Assembly: GCA_004193595.1 (NCBI GenBank)
Contig: RPGQ01000015.1
Location: forward strand, 62,001 to 126,000
Direction of reading: 5' to 3'
From: Desulfobacteraceae bacterium Eth-SRB2
GTDB lineage: Bacteria > Desulfobacterota > Desulfobacteria > Desulfobacterales > UBA11574
Length of the DNA: 64,000 nucleotides
Positions 9,520 through 18,274 of the stretch are shown piece after piece. The position numbers and the translations under genes are program-made. The notes under the pieces are model-generated. The model saw nothing but the letters and a program-made list of their open reading frames with translations. It ran no database searches and had not been told where the DNA came from. How positions within the stretch are numbered: position 1 is the stretch's first letter; every line of letters begins with the position of its first letter.

Positions 9520-10005
9520 TCAATTCCCCTTGCTGCTCTTTCCGGACAGGGTAAACGGTTCTTTCTCCGGTTTCGAAGCAGACTTCTCTTCCGGCTTGAC
9601 CACCGGAACGGGCTTCTTGTCCGCCTCGCGCTTCAGCTCTATGACCGCCTTGAGATAAGCCCCGTCTTCCACCGAAATAGTCTTTGACTTGATCTCACCG
9701 TTAAAATCAGCCTCCTTTGTAATCTTCACTTTGCCGGTGGCGTTAATATTGCCCACAAGTCTGCCGCTGATGGTCACGTTGGCGGCCTGTATCTCGGCTT
9801 CCACCTGACCTCTGGGCCCCACGGTTAAATGGTGAGCCGCCACTTCGATTCTCCCCTTGACCGATCCCTCAATAAACAGATCCTCCCTGCCCCGAATGGC
9901 GCCATCAATGGAAATCTTCTCACCGATAATAGTCCTTCCCTGCACCGGGCCTTGGATAATAGAAGGTTTGTTTTCGATATCAACCTTCTTGTCTTTTTTA
10001 AGCAT
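9520..10005 (-). CDS. Bactofilin (polymer-forming cytoskeletal protein)
   Basis: The central beta-helical bactofilin domain is clear: RTIIGEKISIDGAIRGREDL, FIEGSVKGRIEV, HLTVGPRGQVEAEI, VTISGRLVGNI, then a FNGEIKSKTISVEDGA run. A Lys/Pro/Glu-rich disordered tail follows. Bactofilins assemble without nucleotide into membrane-linked filaments that place envelope enzymes. The start at 10005 has AAGGGGG five bases upstream and gives 161 residues. Longer in-frame starts exist up to 10092, including an ATG at 10071 with weaker spacing. The gene leads a two-gene operon with a methyltransferase-like protein. Confidence 0.9.
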   Translation of the reverse strand: MLKKDKKVDIENKPSIIQGPVQGRTIIGEKISIDGAIRGREDLFIEGSVKGRIEVAAHHLTVGPRGQVEAEIQAANVTISGRLVGNINATGKVKITKEADFNGEIKSKTISVEDGAYLKAVIELKREADKKPVPVVKPEEKSASKPEKEPFTLSGKSSKGN

Positions 10006-10101
10006 GGGAACCCCCTTTTTAAAATATTTAACAATACTTTTTTTCATTAAATTTAAATTTTCTTCTTTCATATCTTTGGCCTTATTAAACAAACTTTATT
10101 T

Positions 10102-10336
10102 GTAGGCGTTCACGGGTTCAAAGGTTCAGGGGTTCAAGGTTCCATTCTTATCCCCGGACTGAATTTGGGATGCGTATTTACGATAAAAGCGTCAGTTTCG
10201 TCAGGCCTAATCCAACATTTGAAGATAAATTGGCAATTACTTGGGAAAATTAACATTTGTAATTAGGACTTCGGATCTTCAATGCCTTCTTTGTCCTTAA
10301 CCCTGAACGTTGAACCCTGAACCTGTGAACGGTTAC
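10102..10336. repeat. MITE-like element family A, copy 2
   Basis: It matches 6128-6362 along its whole length, at roughly 90% by eye. The ends are inverted: GTAGGCGTTCACGGGTTCA at the left, and the complement of the right end is GTAACCGTTCACAGGTTCA. The core frame at 10170-10253 encodes MRIYDKSVSFVRPNP and continues for 27 residues. It lies just upstream of the bactofilin gene. Confidence 0.8.
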
Positions 10337-10449
10337 CTTTATTTCTTGATCTATCGAGTGAACGAAAAAACATCAGTATACCCCGGAAGATCTGTAGGGT
10401 AATAAGGGACTGCGACTAGTAGTATTAAGATTGTCATAAAAACATAAAC

Positions 10450-10637
10450 AAGTTTGACGGTCTCGTAAAAAGTCCAACTTCTGCGTTGTGCTGCATTTCG
10501 CAATCATTCAACGTACGATAAGTACGCCTCATGATTACAAAATTTGCGACGCCTTTTTATCCCGCCTATGTTTGGCGGGGGAGTTTGATCTTTTTACGAA
10601 ACCGTCTAAATCGGACTTTTTACGAGTTCATCAAGTT
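10450..10637. repeat. Palindromic element family B, copy 1
   Basis: The ends are inverted: TCTCGTAAAAAGTCC at the left and GGACTTTTTACGAGTTCA at the right. The interior keeps CTGCGTT, AAGTACGCCTCAT and the phrase GCCTATGTTTGGCGGGGGAG. A second copy lies at 15737-15928. The pieces around TACGATAAGTACG and CCCGCCTATGTTTGGCGGG are themselves hairpins, so the whole can fold into one large branched structure. No frame is open across it. Confidence 0.75.
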
Positions 10638-10665
10638 TAGCCTTTTTCCGAAATAATCTAATCGA

Positions 10666-11106
10666 TTACCTCCTTTTAATCCTATTAATCCTATCCCTCT
10701 GTTGTATTACGCGCCCCATCCATTTGGCATCGCAATCAAGATAGATTGCCGCCAGACGGTTAAATTCAGAAGCCTGTTCAATATTCCCTTTCATGAGCCA
10801 GGCCTCAGACAGATAATAATAGTTCTGTCCGTTTGCCGGATCCAGGTTAAGGGCTTGCTCATACATCCTTATTGCATGATCCGGCTTACCGCTTTCTAAA
10901 AACAGTCGTCCCTGATCGGTTAATTGCAAAGAGGCAATGGCGCGCGGGCTCGGCTTATCCGGAGTACTCCCGGTCTCCCCGATTTGCATATGCCGGTTCC
11001 AGCTCGTTTGCGTCGAAGTGGTTGAAGTAACCTGAGCACAGCCCAAGAGACCTAATCCAAGCCCCCCAATACAAAGTATGAGCAATGATTTAAAACGGTT
11101 TGACAA
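10666..11106 (-). CDS. TPR-containing outer-envelope lipoprotein
   Basis: The N-terminus is a lipoprotein signal with lipobox LLGC at about residues 20-23. After a low-complexity Ser/Thr linker, residues about 60-135 carry tetratricopeptide-type helices (YEQALNLDPANGQNYYYLSEAW). TPR lipoproteins commonly scaffold envelope complexes. The gene starts 37 bp after the stop of the PBP1b gene on the same strand, so it may act as a partner of that synthase, in the manner of lipoprotein activators of bifunctional PBPs. That pairing is inference from position only. Confidence 0.85.
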   Translation of the reverse strand: MSNRFKSLLILCIGGLGLGLLGCAQVTSTTSTQTSWNRHMQIGETGSTPDKPSPRAIASLQLTDQGRLFLESGKPDHAIRMYEQALNLDPANGQNYYYLSEAWLMKGNIEQASEFNRLAAIYLDCDAKWMGRVIQQRDRINRIKRR

Positions 11107-11143
11107 AATCTTAAACCCCTTTCATAAAGTGTCGCCGTCGAGC

Positions 11144-13414
11144 CTACCAGTGAATCGGACAATAGTCCGTAGGAACATTATCTGTCAAAAAATATTCTTC
11201 TACCGGGTGTGGGCATCTGTTTTCTTCGGCCAGTTGTCCGCTTTCGGAACAGACCGTCCGTTTAATTACTCCGGGAGGCACTTTAAACCAATTGCCTGAC
11301 ACAAACCGTGGCAAGGTGTTGATGAGTTCCGCCCAAATCGGCAAGGCGGCCCCGGCGCCGGAGGCATGAATGGAAGACCCGTCATCAAATCCCACCCATA
11401 CCAACGCAAGAATATCCGGTGTATACCCTACAAACCAGGCGTCTTTAAAATGATTTGTGGTACCGGTCTTGCCTCCAACCGGAAATAAAATTCCCATATC
11501 TTTTAAGGAGCGGGCGGTTCCCTCAAGGACGACACTCCGCAGCATAGAGCTTATTATAAAGGCTTTGGCAGGAGAGATTACCCGTTTGATACTCGCATGT
11601 CTTTGCTCAAGAACATTACCATTCTCGTCCAGGACCTCCTTCAAAGCCAATGGAAAAGATAATACACCATCTGCAGCAAAAGCACAATAAGCACGTGCCA
11701 AATTCAATGGGTTTACCTCGTATGCTCCAAGTGAAAGGGACGGGTAAGGATTAACAGGTATTGAAAAACCGAATAAGTTTGCCGTGGCGGCTATGTGATC
11801 AAGACCCACACGCATGGCCAAATCAACGGTCGCCAGATTGATCGATTTTGCCAGCGCACTTCTTACACTGATTTTTTCTTCCGGAACAGGCGCATAATTT
11901 TTCGGTTCCCAGATCGTTCCATCTATTTCATAGGTCTCAACCTTGTTGGACAGTATTGAGGCAGGAGTAAATTTATCCAATCCGCTAACATACACAAATG
12001 GCTTGAATGCACTTCCCGGCTGCCGCCGGGCCTGTGTAATTCGATTAAACTGGCTCACATTGTAATTGCGGCCCCCCACCATCGCCAGTATATACCCTGT
12101 CTTTGGCTGCATAACGATGACAGCACCCTGGAGTTTTTTTTGGGGATCTTGGCGATTTAATGTAAAATTCGATTTCTCTAACCGTAAGAGGCCGTTTTGC
12201 AGTGCTTTTTCCGCTGCCATCTGAACCTGTGTGTCCAGTGTCGTGTAAATGGAAAGTCCAAGACTCGACAGGTCCTGTGGAGAATAGAGCATTTTAAGCT
12301 GATAGGCCAGGTAGTCTATAAAATAAGGGGCCTTTTTACCGTATGACTCATAACCGACCGCCTTTACAGGGGAAAGCAAAGCGGTCCCTAGTTCTTCGTC
12401 GGAGATCCATCCTTTATCTTTCATGGCATAAAGCACTAGATTTCTCCTTTTCTTACAACGTGTTTTATCAATATAAGGAGAATAATAGTTGGGACCTCTA
12501 ATAAGGCAGGCTATTGTCGCACTTTCAATCAATGAAAGTTCTTCCACGGGTTTATCGAAGTAAAAAAAGGACGCTTCACCAATGCCGTTGATGGCTTCTG
12601 ACGCCTTCTGCCCCAGATAGATTTCATTCAGATAAATTTCCAGAATTTCATTCTTCTCATACATGATCTCCATGGTCAGAGATAGGAATAGTTCTTTGAG
12701 TTTACGGAAAAAGGTTCTCTCAGGGGTAAGAAAATAGTTTTTGGCCAGTTGCTGAGTGATTGTAGACCCGCCCTGACGTATGGAAACGTAGCGCAGATTA
12801 GTATAAAGCGCTCTCAATATTCCCAGGGGGTCAAGTCCCCTGTGCTGGTAAAACCGACTGTCCTCTGCAGCCAAAACCGCATATATGACATGCTGAGGAA
12901 CCTGATCCATGGAAACCAGCCGCCGCCGCTCTCGATCATGGCTGAAAAAGAGCATCACCTCTTCGGGCTCGAGTTCCAGAATCGGTATGGGTTTAAAATT
13001 ATTTATATTTATTATCGATTCTATGAGGTTCTCCACAAACTTTATTTTCACGCATATCCCTTCCCTGCGTAGAGAAGGTATCTCAAAATCATGGAGAAAA
13101 AGCTCGACCCAAGCGTCACGGGTTCGAAACTCTCCCTTGCTATGGGGTTCATGGAAAACTTTTCGGTATCCGAGACGATGAAGTTTTTCATAAAAAAGCA
13201 TTAGATTTATTTTTTGCCCCGGATATAGTATGGTGACATCGGAAAAAACCCTCGATGGTATACTCCATCGACGGCCGGAAAATCGTTTATCGATTTGAAA
13301 TGAAAGATACAGGCAGTAAAGCACCATACTTCCACCCACAATCAGAACCGCAGGCAAAAACCATTTAAGTAACCACTTTAATTTAATACTTATGGATCGT
13401 TTTTTATTTATCAT
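11144..13414 (-). CDS. mrcB: Bifunctional penicillin-binding protein 1B (class A PBP)
   Basis: The 756-residue protein has an N-terminal membrane anchor, a UB2H-like segment (RWSIPSRVFSDVTILYPGQ), a GT51 glycosyltransferase (AVLAAEDSRFYQHRGLDP, RQGGSTITQQLAKN) and a transpeptidase with SxxK in PGSAFKPF, SxN in AKSINLAT and KTG in GGKTGTTNHFKD. It polymerises lipid II and crosslinks the stem peptides in the periplasm. The UB2H-type start is diagnostic of the PBP1b branch. All catalytic motifs are present. A TPR lipoprotein gene follows directly downstream. Confidence 0.95.
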   Translation of the reverse strand: MINKKRSISIKLKWLLKWFLPAVLIVGGSMVLYCLYLSFQIDKRFSGRRWSIPSRVFSDVTILYPGQKINLMLFYEKLHRLGYRKVFHEPHSKGEFRTRDAWVELFLHDFEIPSLRREGICVKIKFVENLIESIININNFKPIPILELEPEEVMLFFSHDRERRRLVSMDQVPQHVIYAVLAAEDSRFYQHRGLDPLGILRALYTNLRYVSIRQGGSTITQQLAKNYFLTPERTFFRKLKELFLSLTMEIMYEKNEILEIYLNEIYLGQKASEAINGIGEASFFYFDKPVEELSLIESATIACLIRGPNYYSPYIDKTRCKKRRNLVLYAMKDKGWISDEELGTALLSPVKAVGYESYGKKAPYFIDYLAYQLKMLYSPQDLSSLGLSIYTTLDTQVQMAAEKALQNGLLRLEKSNFTLNRQDPQKKLQGAVIVMQPKTGYILAMVGGRNYNVSQFNRITQARRQPGSAFKPFVYVSGLDKFTPASILSNKVETYEIDGTIWEPKNYAPVPEEKISVRSALAKSINLATVDLAMRVGLDHIAATANLFGFSIPVNPYPSLSLGAYEVNPLNLARAYCAFAADGVLSFPLALKEVLDENGNVLEQRHASIKRVISPAKAFIISSMLRSVVLEGTARSLKDMGILFPVGGKTGTTNHFKDAWFVGYTPDILALVWVGFDDGSSIHASGAGAALPIWAELINTLPRFVSGNWFKVPPGVIKRTVCSESGQLAEENRCPHPVEEYFLTDNVPTDYCPIHW

Positions 13415-13439
13415 TTAACCGTTTAACTACGAACTCTAA

Positions 13440-13520
13440 ACCCCGATCTAATAATCAATAATCAATTGTTAATTGTTACCCATTGATTATTAACCATTAT
13501 TTATTCAACCCCGAACCTCT
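13440..13520. repeat. Dispersed repeat, copy 2 (AATTGTTAATT block)
   Basis: It shares both flanks with 5169-5290 but lacks the internal palindromic insert and one AATTGTTAATT unit. It lies just upstream of the PBP1b start codon. Confidence 0.7.
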
Positions 13521-13600
13521 GAGCGGTTAACGTCTCGGAATTTCTACAACTTAATGAAAATATAAGATATTTTTTGAGGCTTGAACACTTGCCTCGAATA

Positions 13601-13843
13601 TGGAATAATGGAATACTGGAAGGTTGGTTTTAAAAGGATATTAGCCATTTTTAATTTTATCGTCAAAACAAATTCGTGGGTATGCACTATACTCCCGACA
13701 CCACAACATGTAGCATTAAGAAATTAGGACAACCACAATATGCAGTAGTATTGGGAGTCAAGTGCATAGCCACAAACAAATTTTACCATTAACCCAATAT
13801 TGCATTATCATAGAACCCATTATTCCATTATTCCAGCATTCCA
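13601..13843. repeat. Large imperfect palindrome, inverted-end element family C
   Basis: The left end TGGAATAATGGAATACTGGA mirrors the right end TCCATTATTCCAGCATTCCA. An inner pair nests inside it: GTGGGTATGCACTATACTCCC (13676-13696) is the imperfect complement of GGGAGTCAAGTGCATAGCCAC (about 13751-13771). The whole could fold into one long hairpin. No coding frame crosses it. Confidence 0.65.
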
Positions 13844-14043
13844 ATTGGGGCGAAGCCCCTAACTTGATTTTTTAAGTATAAAGTATTTATGGTCAGTCCG
13901 GGATAGGGTTGTGGAATTCGCCTTGGGCGAGGATAGTTGAAAAGGATTCTTATTATATTTCTGTTAACACTTTTGCCTTCTATCTTTGCCACTTCTTCTT
14001 TGAGTGCCGCTGCGCCATTCAGAGCCACTGTAATCGGGGTCAT
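13828..14043 (-). CDS. Short hypothetical protein, possibly a truncated gene
   Basis: A 71-codon frame starts at an ATG with a strong GGAGG eight bases upstream. The first 30 residues (MTPITVALNGAAALKEEVAK, then IEGKSVNR) look like ordinary protein sequence. The remainder is Pro/Arg/Tyr-rich and runs into the repeat at 13843, suggesting the gene's original 3' end was replaced. I do not recognise the family. Confidence 0.3.
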   Translation of the reverse strand: MTPITVALNGAAALKEEVAKIEGKSVNRNIIRILFNYPRPRRIPQPYPGLTINTLYLKNQVRGFAPIGMLE

Positions 14044-14555
14044 CTTTCTTCCTCCGGTCATGCTCAACAAGAATATACCGTCTTTTACTTTTCCGTGACA
14101 CCTGTCTTTGCTTATTTATCGGGACCCTGAGCCAATTTGTTCGCCATCCCCCTTCCTTCGAAACCGGTTGATATGCAAGGTTTTGTTTTCATAAACATAC
14201 GAAGTCGTGTTTTTTCCCCTTTTTAACTGATTAAATTGTTGGGGCCCATTTTTTATGGTTTGGTAGAAAATCACAAAACTTCTTTTTTATATACCTGTTC
14301 TGTATTTGGTTTTAAATGTTTGGCGATAAGAAATGATTTTCTTTTCAGGTATTTTTTCGCAAACTTTGCAGGACGGAGCACAACGGAGCTAAGTTGCAGC
14401 ATCAGGTTTTTGTATAAACATCCTTATGAACAAACTTGAGTCTTTCTTTAAAAGATTCTTTAGTTTTATTTTTACGTGGGCTGAATTCTTTATTTTACAG
14501 TTTTTAATTTTTTCCAGGTTCTTGATTTTATATTACATCCTTTTACCTGCGCTGC
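14044..14555. other. AT-rich gene-free interval
   Basis: Nothing coding is supported. The stretch is AT-rich, with T-runs downstream of the HU gene stop. These may help end its transcription, though no clear stem is visible. Confidence 0.4.
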
Positions 14556-14831
14556 TTATTTGTCCACCCTTTCTTTTAGTTCCTTGCCGAACTTGAAAAA
14601 TGGAAGTCTTTTTGGCTTAATCTCAACTTTTTCACCGGTTTTCGGATTCCTGCCGGTGTAAGCCTTATACTGTTTAACGTAAAATGAGCAAAAGCCGCGA
14701 ATTTCTACTCTGTCACCATTTGCCATGGCGTTTGCCATTTCATCAAAAACCAGATTCACAACCACTTCCGCCTCGTTTTTTGTTATCCCTGCCTCCTCCC
14801 TGAGAGCCTCAACAAGTTCCAATTTATTCAT
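14556..14831 (-). CDS. HU/IHF-family DNA-binding protein
   Basis: The full-length 91-residue histone-like protein runs MNKLELVEALREEAGITKNE, the dimer helices, then the DNA-binding arm IRGFCSFYVKQYKAYTGRNP and KTGEKVEIKPKRLPFFK. The proline at the tip of the beta arm (RNPKTG) that intercalates into DNA is present. GGAGG precedes the ATG. HU-type proteins bend and compact DNA and assist recombination and replication. It may be one of several paralogues in the genome; assignment to HU rather than IHF-beta is not certain. Confidence 0.93.
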   Translation of the reverse strand: MNKLELVEALREEAGITKNEAEVVVNLVFDEMANAMANGDRVEIRGFCSFYVKQYKAYTGRNPKTGEKVEIKPKRLPFFKFGKELKERVDK

Positions 14832-14863
14832 TTACAACCTCCAAATTTAATTATAAAACGTTT

Positions 14864-15526
14864 TTATAGCAAAGATGAACGTCGTCGCTGGCGTTTGGTA
14901 CTGAAACCGATTATGAAACCGAGTATGAGTACGCCTGCTCCGCTCAAAAACCATTTAATATTTTGATTCCAAAGAAGCTTCGTTAATTCATCTTCAAATT
15001 TTTCTGCTTTTTTTGTCTGTTCGGCAAGTTTTGAAGAAGATTCTTTAAATTTTGACTGAAGCTTCAAAAACTCTTTCGAGTCTCTTTCAAGAGCTTCATA
15101 ATCTTTACTGGTCTTTTGAAGTTTTTTCGTGGTCACGGTAAATTCCGTGTTTAACTTTTTATTTTCCGCCTTCAGCAAGCTGTTTTCCGCCTTCATTTTC
15201 AAGGCGTCAGCCATTAGGTCTTCGTGTTTGCTTTTCAGTATTTTCAGTTCAATATCGCTGGGTATTTCATCTGTAAGAAAACGGCTTATAACCCACCCTT
15301 CCTTTCCATTGTCCAGCCTGACCAGGGTCCACTCATCACCCAACTCGAGTACCTCAACCTTCTTACCGACACCGAGCATAGATATTATTTTTCGGTCATT
15401 CCCCGGTCCGGTCCTCAGTGTTATTTTCATATCATCGCTGATATACTTGCTCTCAGCCAAAACCGGCGTAGAAAATAAAATTAGGCACATTCCGATAATA
15501 CACAAACCTTTCATGATCGGCCTCAT
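14864..15526 (-). CDS. SH3-domain / coiled-coil membrane protein (TIGR04211-type)
   Basis: A signal peptide (residues 1-24, LILFSTPVLAES) is followed by a bacterial SH3 domain (ITLRTGPGNDRKIISML, EGWVISRFL, residues 30-90), a long coiled coil (about 95-185) and one C-terminal membrane helix (WFLSGAGVLILGFIIGF) with a basic tail. This order matches the TIGR04211 family, which groups with E. coli YgiM. The protein would sit in the periplasm anchored at its C-terminus. Its function is unknown; SH3b domains often contact peptidoglycan. AAGGAAAT precedes the start. Confidence 0.88.
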   Translation of the reverse strand: MRPIMKGLCIIGMCLILFSTPVLAESKYISDDMKITLRTGPGNDRKIISMLGVGKKVEVLELGDEWTLVRLDNGKEGWVISRFLTDEIPSDIELKILKSKHEDLMADALKMKAENSLLKAENKKLNTEFTVTTKKLQKTSKDYEALERDSKEFLKLQSKFKESSSKLAEQTKKAEKFEDELTKLLWNQNIKWFLSGAGVLILGFIIGFSTKRQRRRSSLL

Positions 15527-15736
15527 ATTTCCTTATTTGTAAATTTTGTGTTTTTTGTGGTAAAAAATTGCAAAAATTTAATTCCTGAAACCATAATATT
15601 TTCAAAAAGCTTAACGGGCCAAGGCTGATAATGAACCATAATCATGATTGAAAGTCAACCGCCATTTTTTAAATAATTAACCCAAATTACACCGTTTTCA
15701 GACAGTTATGAACACACTTCTGTAATGATGAGTCTC

Positions 15737-15928
15737 TTAAGATTGACGGCTTGGTAAAAAGTCCAATTTCTGCGTTTCGCTTCATTTCGTGTTCACTGCG
15801 GCGTACATAAGTACGCCTCATTCCACGAAATTCGCAACGCCTTTTTATACCGCCTATGTTTGGCGGGGGAGCTTGAACTTTTTACTTTGCCGTCTCAATT
15901 TTGACTTTTTACGAGTTCATCAAGATTA
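15737..15928. repeat. Palindromic element family B, copy 2
   Basis: It shares ends and interior with 10450-10637, including GGTAAAAAGTCCAATTTCTG at the left, AAGTACGCCTCAT, CGCCTATGTTTGGCGGGGGA and TTTTTACGAGTTCATCAAG at the right. Differences between the two copies cluster in the hairpin arms. Confidence 0.75.
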
Positions 15929-16230
15929 ATCTTTTTTTAAACTTCCCTTATTTTTCTTGATAGAATTTCCATTTTGACCCCAATATTCCGGCATTTCCGA
16001 TAAACTCGACAATCCCTCAATACATTTTATACCAGATTCTCAAACGAAATCAATACATTTTAGGCTTTCGTATCATTTTAGCTTTATTAAACAAAGAGAT
16101 ACAGCTTGACATAAACCATTTTTCATACCAAATAAAAGGGAGTTTAGACTGAACTGAGATGTCACAAGCAGTTTGCTATTAAAAGACTTTTTATTTCAAC
16201 AGATTGTAGAATTTTCGAGACGTTAAACAA

Positions 16231-16276
16231 TGGAGTCGGGTCAATATGATTATTTAATACACCAGAACTTATTGAA
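16231..16276. repeat. 46-bp dispersed segment, copy 1
   Basis: The block TTAATACACCAGAACTT and its flanks (TGGAG, GTCAATAT, TTGAAA) recur at 32950-32993. Here it ends 26 bp before the NamZ-like start codon. The nature of the repeat is unknown. Confidence 0.5.
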
Positions 16277-16302
16277 AACTAAAATTTAAGAGACATAATG
16301 TT

Positions 16303-17475
16303 ATGCACGTTCAAACAGGTCTTGAAAGGTTTATCGAGTCACCTCCAAAATGGATGTCCGGAAAACGAATCGGCCTTCTATGCAATCCTGCTTCGGTTGA
16401 CAGAAACTTTTGCCATGCCCGCGAATTGATCAACAGGAAATTTCAGACCCGGCTAAAAGCGTTATTCTCACCCCAGCACGGATTTTTTGCTGAAAAACAG
16501 GACAATATGATCGAGTCGGAAGATATGTCTGATCCCATATTAAAAATCCCTGCTTTCAGTCTTTACGGTAAAACCCGCGTCCCTGATAAAAAGATGTTCG
16601 ATTATATCGACGTGCTTATCATCGATCTACAAGATGTGGGCACACGGGTTTACACCTTTATTTACACCATGTCCTATTGTCTTGAAGCTGCAAAAGAGTT
16701 GGGAAAAAAAGTTTTGGTCCTTGACCGGCCGAATCCTATATCCGGCAGCATCACGGAAGGAAACTGCTTGACTCCCGAATGCAGTTCATTTGTCGGAAGA
16801 TATCCCATCCCCATGCGCCACGGGCTTACCATCGGTGAGATTGCTCTTTTATTCAATAATGAGTACCGTATCGGCTGTGATCTCGAAGTTATCCCTATGA
16901 ACGGCTGGAACAGAAAGATGTTTTTCAATCATACAGGCCTTCCCTGGATCCCGCCCTCCCCCAACATTCCATCACCGGTATCGGCCATGGTGTATACCGG
17001 CCAGGTATTGTGGGAAGGAACCAATGTTTCTGAAGGCCGTGGAACCACCCGCCCCTTCGAAATCTTCGGCGCCCCGTTTATCAATACAAAGCTGTTGCTG
17101 TCACACCTGGGTAAAAACCGGTTGCCGGGTGCAACACTCAGACCGGTTGTATTTGAGCCGACGTCAAACAAATTCAAAGGGACGATATGCATAGGATTTC
17201 AGATACATGTAACAGACCCGTATGAGTTCAAACCATATATCACAACCCTAAAGCTGCTTCAGGCCGTTATTTTTCATCATAAAGATCAGTTCCGATGGAA
17301 GCTTCCACCTTATGAGTATGAATTTGAAAGACATCCCATCGATCTCATAATTGGTAACAAGAAAATACGACAGCGTATTGAACACCTTGATAAAATGGAT
17401 GATATAGAAAAATCCTGGATCGATGATCTTAATGGATTTATAGAAATAAGCCGGAAATTTCACCTTTACGATTGA
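16303..17475 (+). CDS. namZ: NamZ-like exo-beta-N-acetylmuramidase (DUF1343)
   Basis: The 390-residue protein carries DUF1343 motifs throughout: GKRIGLLCNPASVD, LKALFSPQHGFFAE, LIIDLQDVGTRVYTFIYTM, VLDRPNPI, MRHGLTIGEIA and WEGTNVSEGRGTTRPF. NamZ enzymes release MurNAc from the non-reducing end of peptidoglycan fragments. No signal peptide is visible at the N-terminus (MHVQTGLERFIESPPKW), so the enzyme is probably cytoplasmic, unlike secreted NamZ of other bacteria. A fused MurU-AmgK MurNAc-salvage enzyme is encoded 4 kb downstream. The RNase HI gene follows after 3 bp. Confidence 0.85.
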   Translation: MHVQTGLERFIESPPKWMSGKRIGLLCNPASVDRNFCHARELINRKFQTRLKALFSPQHGFFAEKQDNMIESEDMSDPILKIPAFSLYGKTRVPDKKMFDYIDVLIIDLQDVGTRVYTFIYTMSYCLEAAKELGKKVLVLDRPNPISGSITEGNCLTPECSSFVGRYPIPMRHGLTIGEIALLFNNEYRIGCDLEVIPMNGWNRKMFFNHTGLPWIPPSPNIPSPVSAMVYTGQVLWEGTNVSEGRGTTRPFEIFGAPFINTKLLLSHLGKNRLPGATLRPVVFEPTSNKFKGTICIGFQIHVTDPYEFKPYITTLKLLQAVIFHHKDQFRWKLPPYEYEFERHPIDLIIGNKKIRQRIEHLDKMDDIEKSWIDDLNGFIEISRKFHLYD

Positions 17476-17478
17476 AAA

Positions 17479-18186
17479 ATGGCAGATGACAAAATAAACT
17501 GGAAGCGAATGCAGTTTAAAAAAAATAAAGTCTGGCTGGCCACAGACCGAGATCAAAGACCTGTTGTCAAAAACGGCAGGGTTTTGATCAAATACCAACT
17601 GGGTCAGGATTACGAGTACTGGGTCAACCCAAAAAATATCAAACCCATTGATTCGGTCGATTCCCAAACCAAAAGATCCAGAGATAAAAAATCGGCCGAA
17701 AAACCCCCGAAAAAACGGAAAACCCGGCCTAAAACAAAAGCCGAACTTCCGGATAGTGCCAAATACAAGGATTGCATCTGTATCTATACGGACGGGGCAT
17801 CTTCTGGAAATCCAGGTCCATCGGGAATAGGGATTGTACTTCGTTTTGGAAAACACGAAAAAGAGATATCAAAATATATCGGTATTGCCACCAACAACAT
17901 CGCAGAGCTTGAAGCAATCCGAACAGGCCTTCTGTCCATAAAAGATACCAGGCTTCCGGTACGCATTTTTACGGACAGCGGGTATGCATACGGGGTCCTG
18001 ACACTGGGTTGGAAAGCAAGAAAAAATCAGGATATCATAAAATCTATAAAAAATAATCTTTTAGAATTCAACGATCTGAAGTTTATAAAGGTTAAAGGGC
18101 ATGCCGGTCATGAGGGAAATGAAAGAGCAGATTTTCTGGCAACTTCGGCCATAAAAAAAGCTGGCGGTTCCCGAGAAGGACAATAA
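17479..18186 (+). CDS. RNase HI-family protein with N-terminal extension
   Basis: The C-terminal RNase H fold (about residues 93-228) has the acidic active site: Asp in IYTDGASSGNPGPSG, Glu in IAELEAIRTGL, Asp in RIFTDSGYAYG and Asp in GNERADFLATSA. It degrades RNA in RNA-DNA hybrids. The first 70 residues form a small basic domain (WKRMQFKKNKVWLATD), then a Lys-rich linker (KKSAEKPPKKRKTRP). The N-terminal domain is not the classic HBD and I do not recognise it. Translation is probably coupled to the NamZ gene 3 bp upstream. A hairpin follows the stop. Confidence 0.9.
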   Translation: MADDKINWKRMQFKKNKVWLATDRDQRPVVKNGRVLIKYQLGQDYEYWVNPKNIKPIDSVDSQTKRSRDKKSAEKPPKKRKTRPKTKAELPDSAKYKDCICIYTDGASSGNPGPSGIGIVLRFGKHEKEISKYIGIATNNIAELEAIRTGLLSIKDTRLPVRIFTDSGYAYGVLTLGWKARKNQDIIKSIKNNLLEFNDLKFIKVKGHAGHEGNERADFLATSAIKKAGGSREGQ

Positions 18187-18214
18187 ACGCCTTGCATTAA
18201 TATGCAATGCGTTT
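18185..18214. terminator. Hairpin between convergent genes
   Basis: AAACGCCTTGCAT and ATGCAATGCGTTT pair across a 4-base loop with one mismatch. The hairpin starts at the RNase HI stop codon and lies before the end of the oppositely oriented next gene, so it may serve both directions. The T-run is poor. Confidence 0.55.
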
Positions 18215-18274
18215 ATTTGCCTTCTCACATTTTATCACCAGACAAGTACCGTGCGGCTTAGAATCAGCTTTTTA

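Larger units (their letters stand above)
15527..16302. other. Divergent intergenic region containing repeats
   Basis: This 776-bp region lies between the divergent SH3 and NamZ-like genes. It holds the family B palindrome at 15737-15928 and a 46-bp segment at 16231-16276 that recurs at 32950. The rest is AT-rich with no supported frame. Promoters for both neighbours must lie here, but I could not fix them. Confidence 0.5.
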
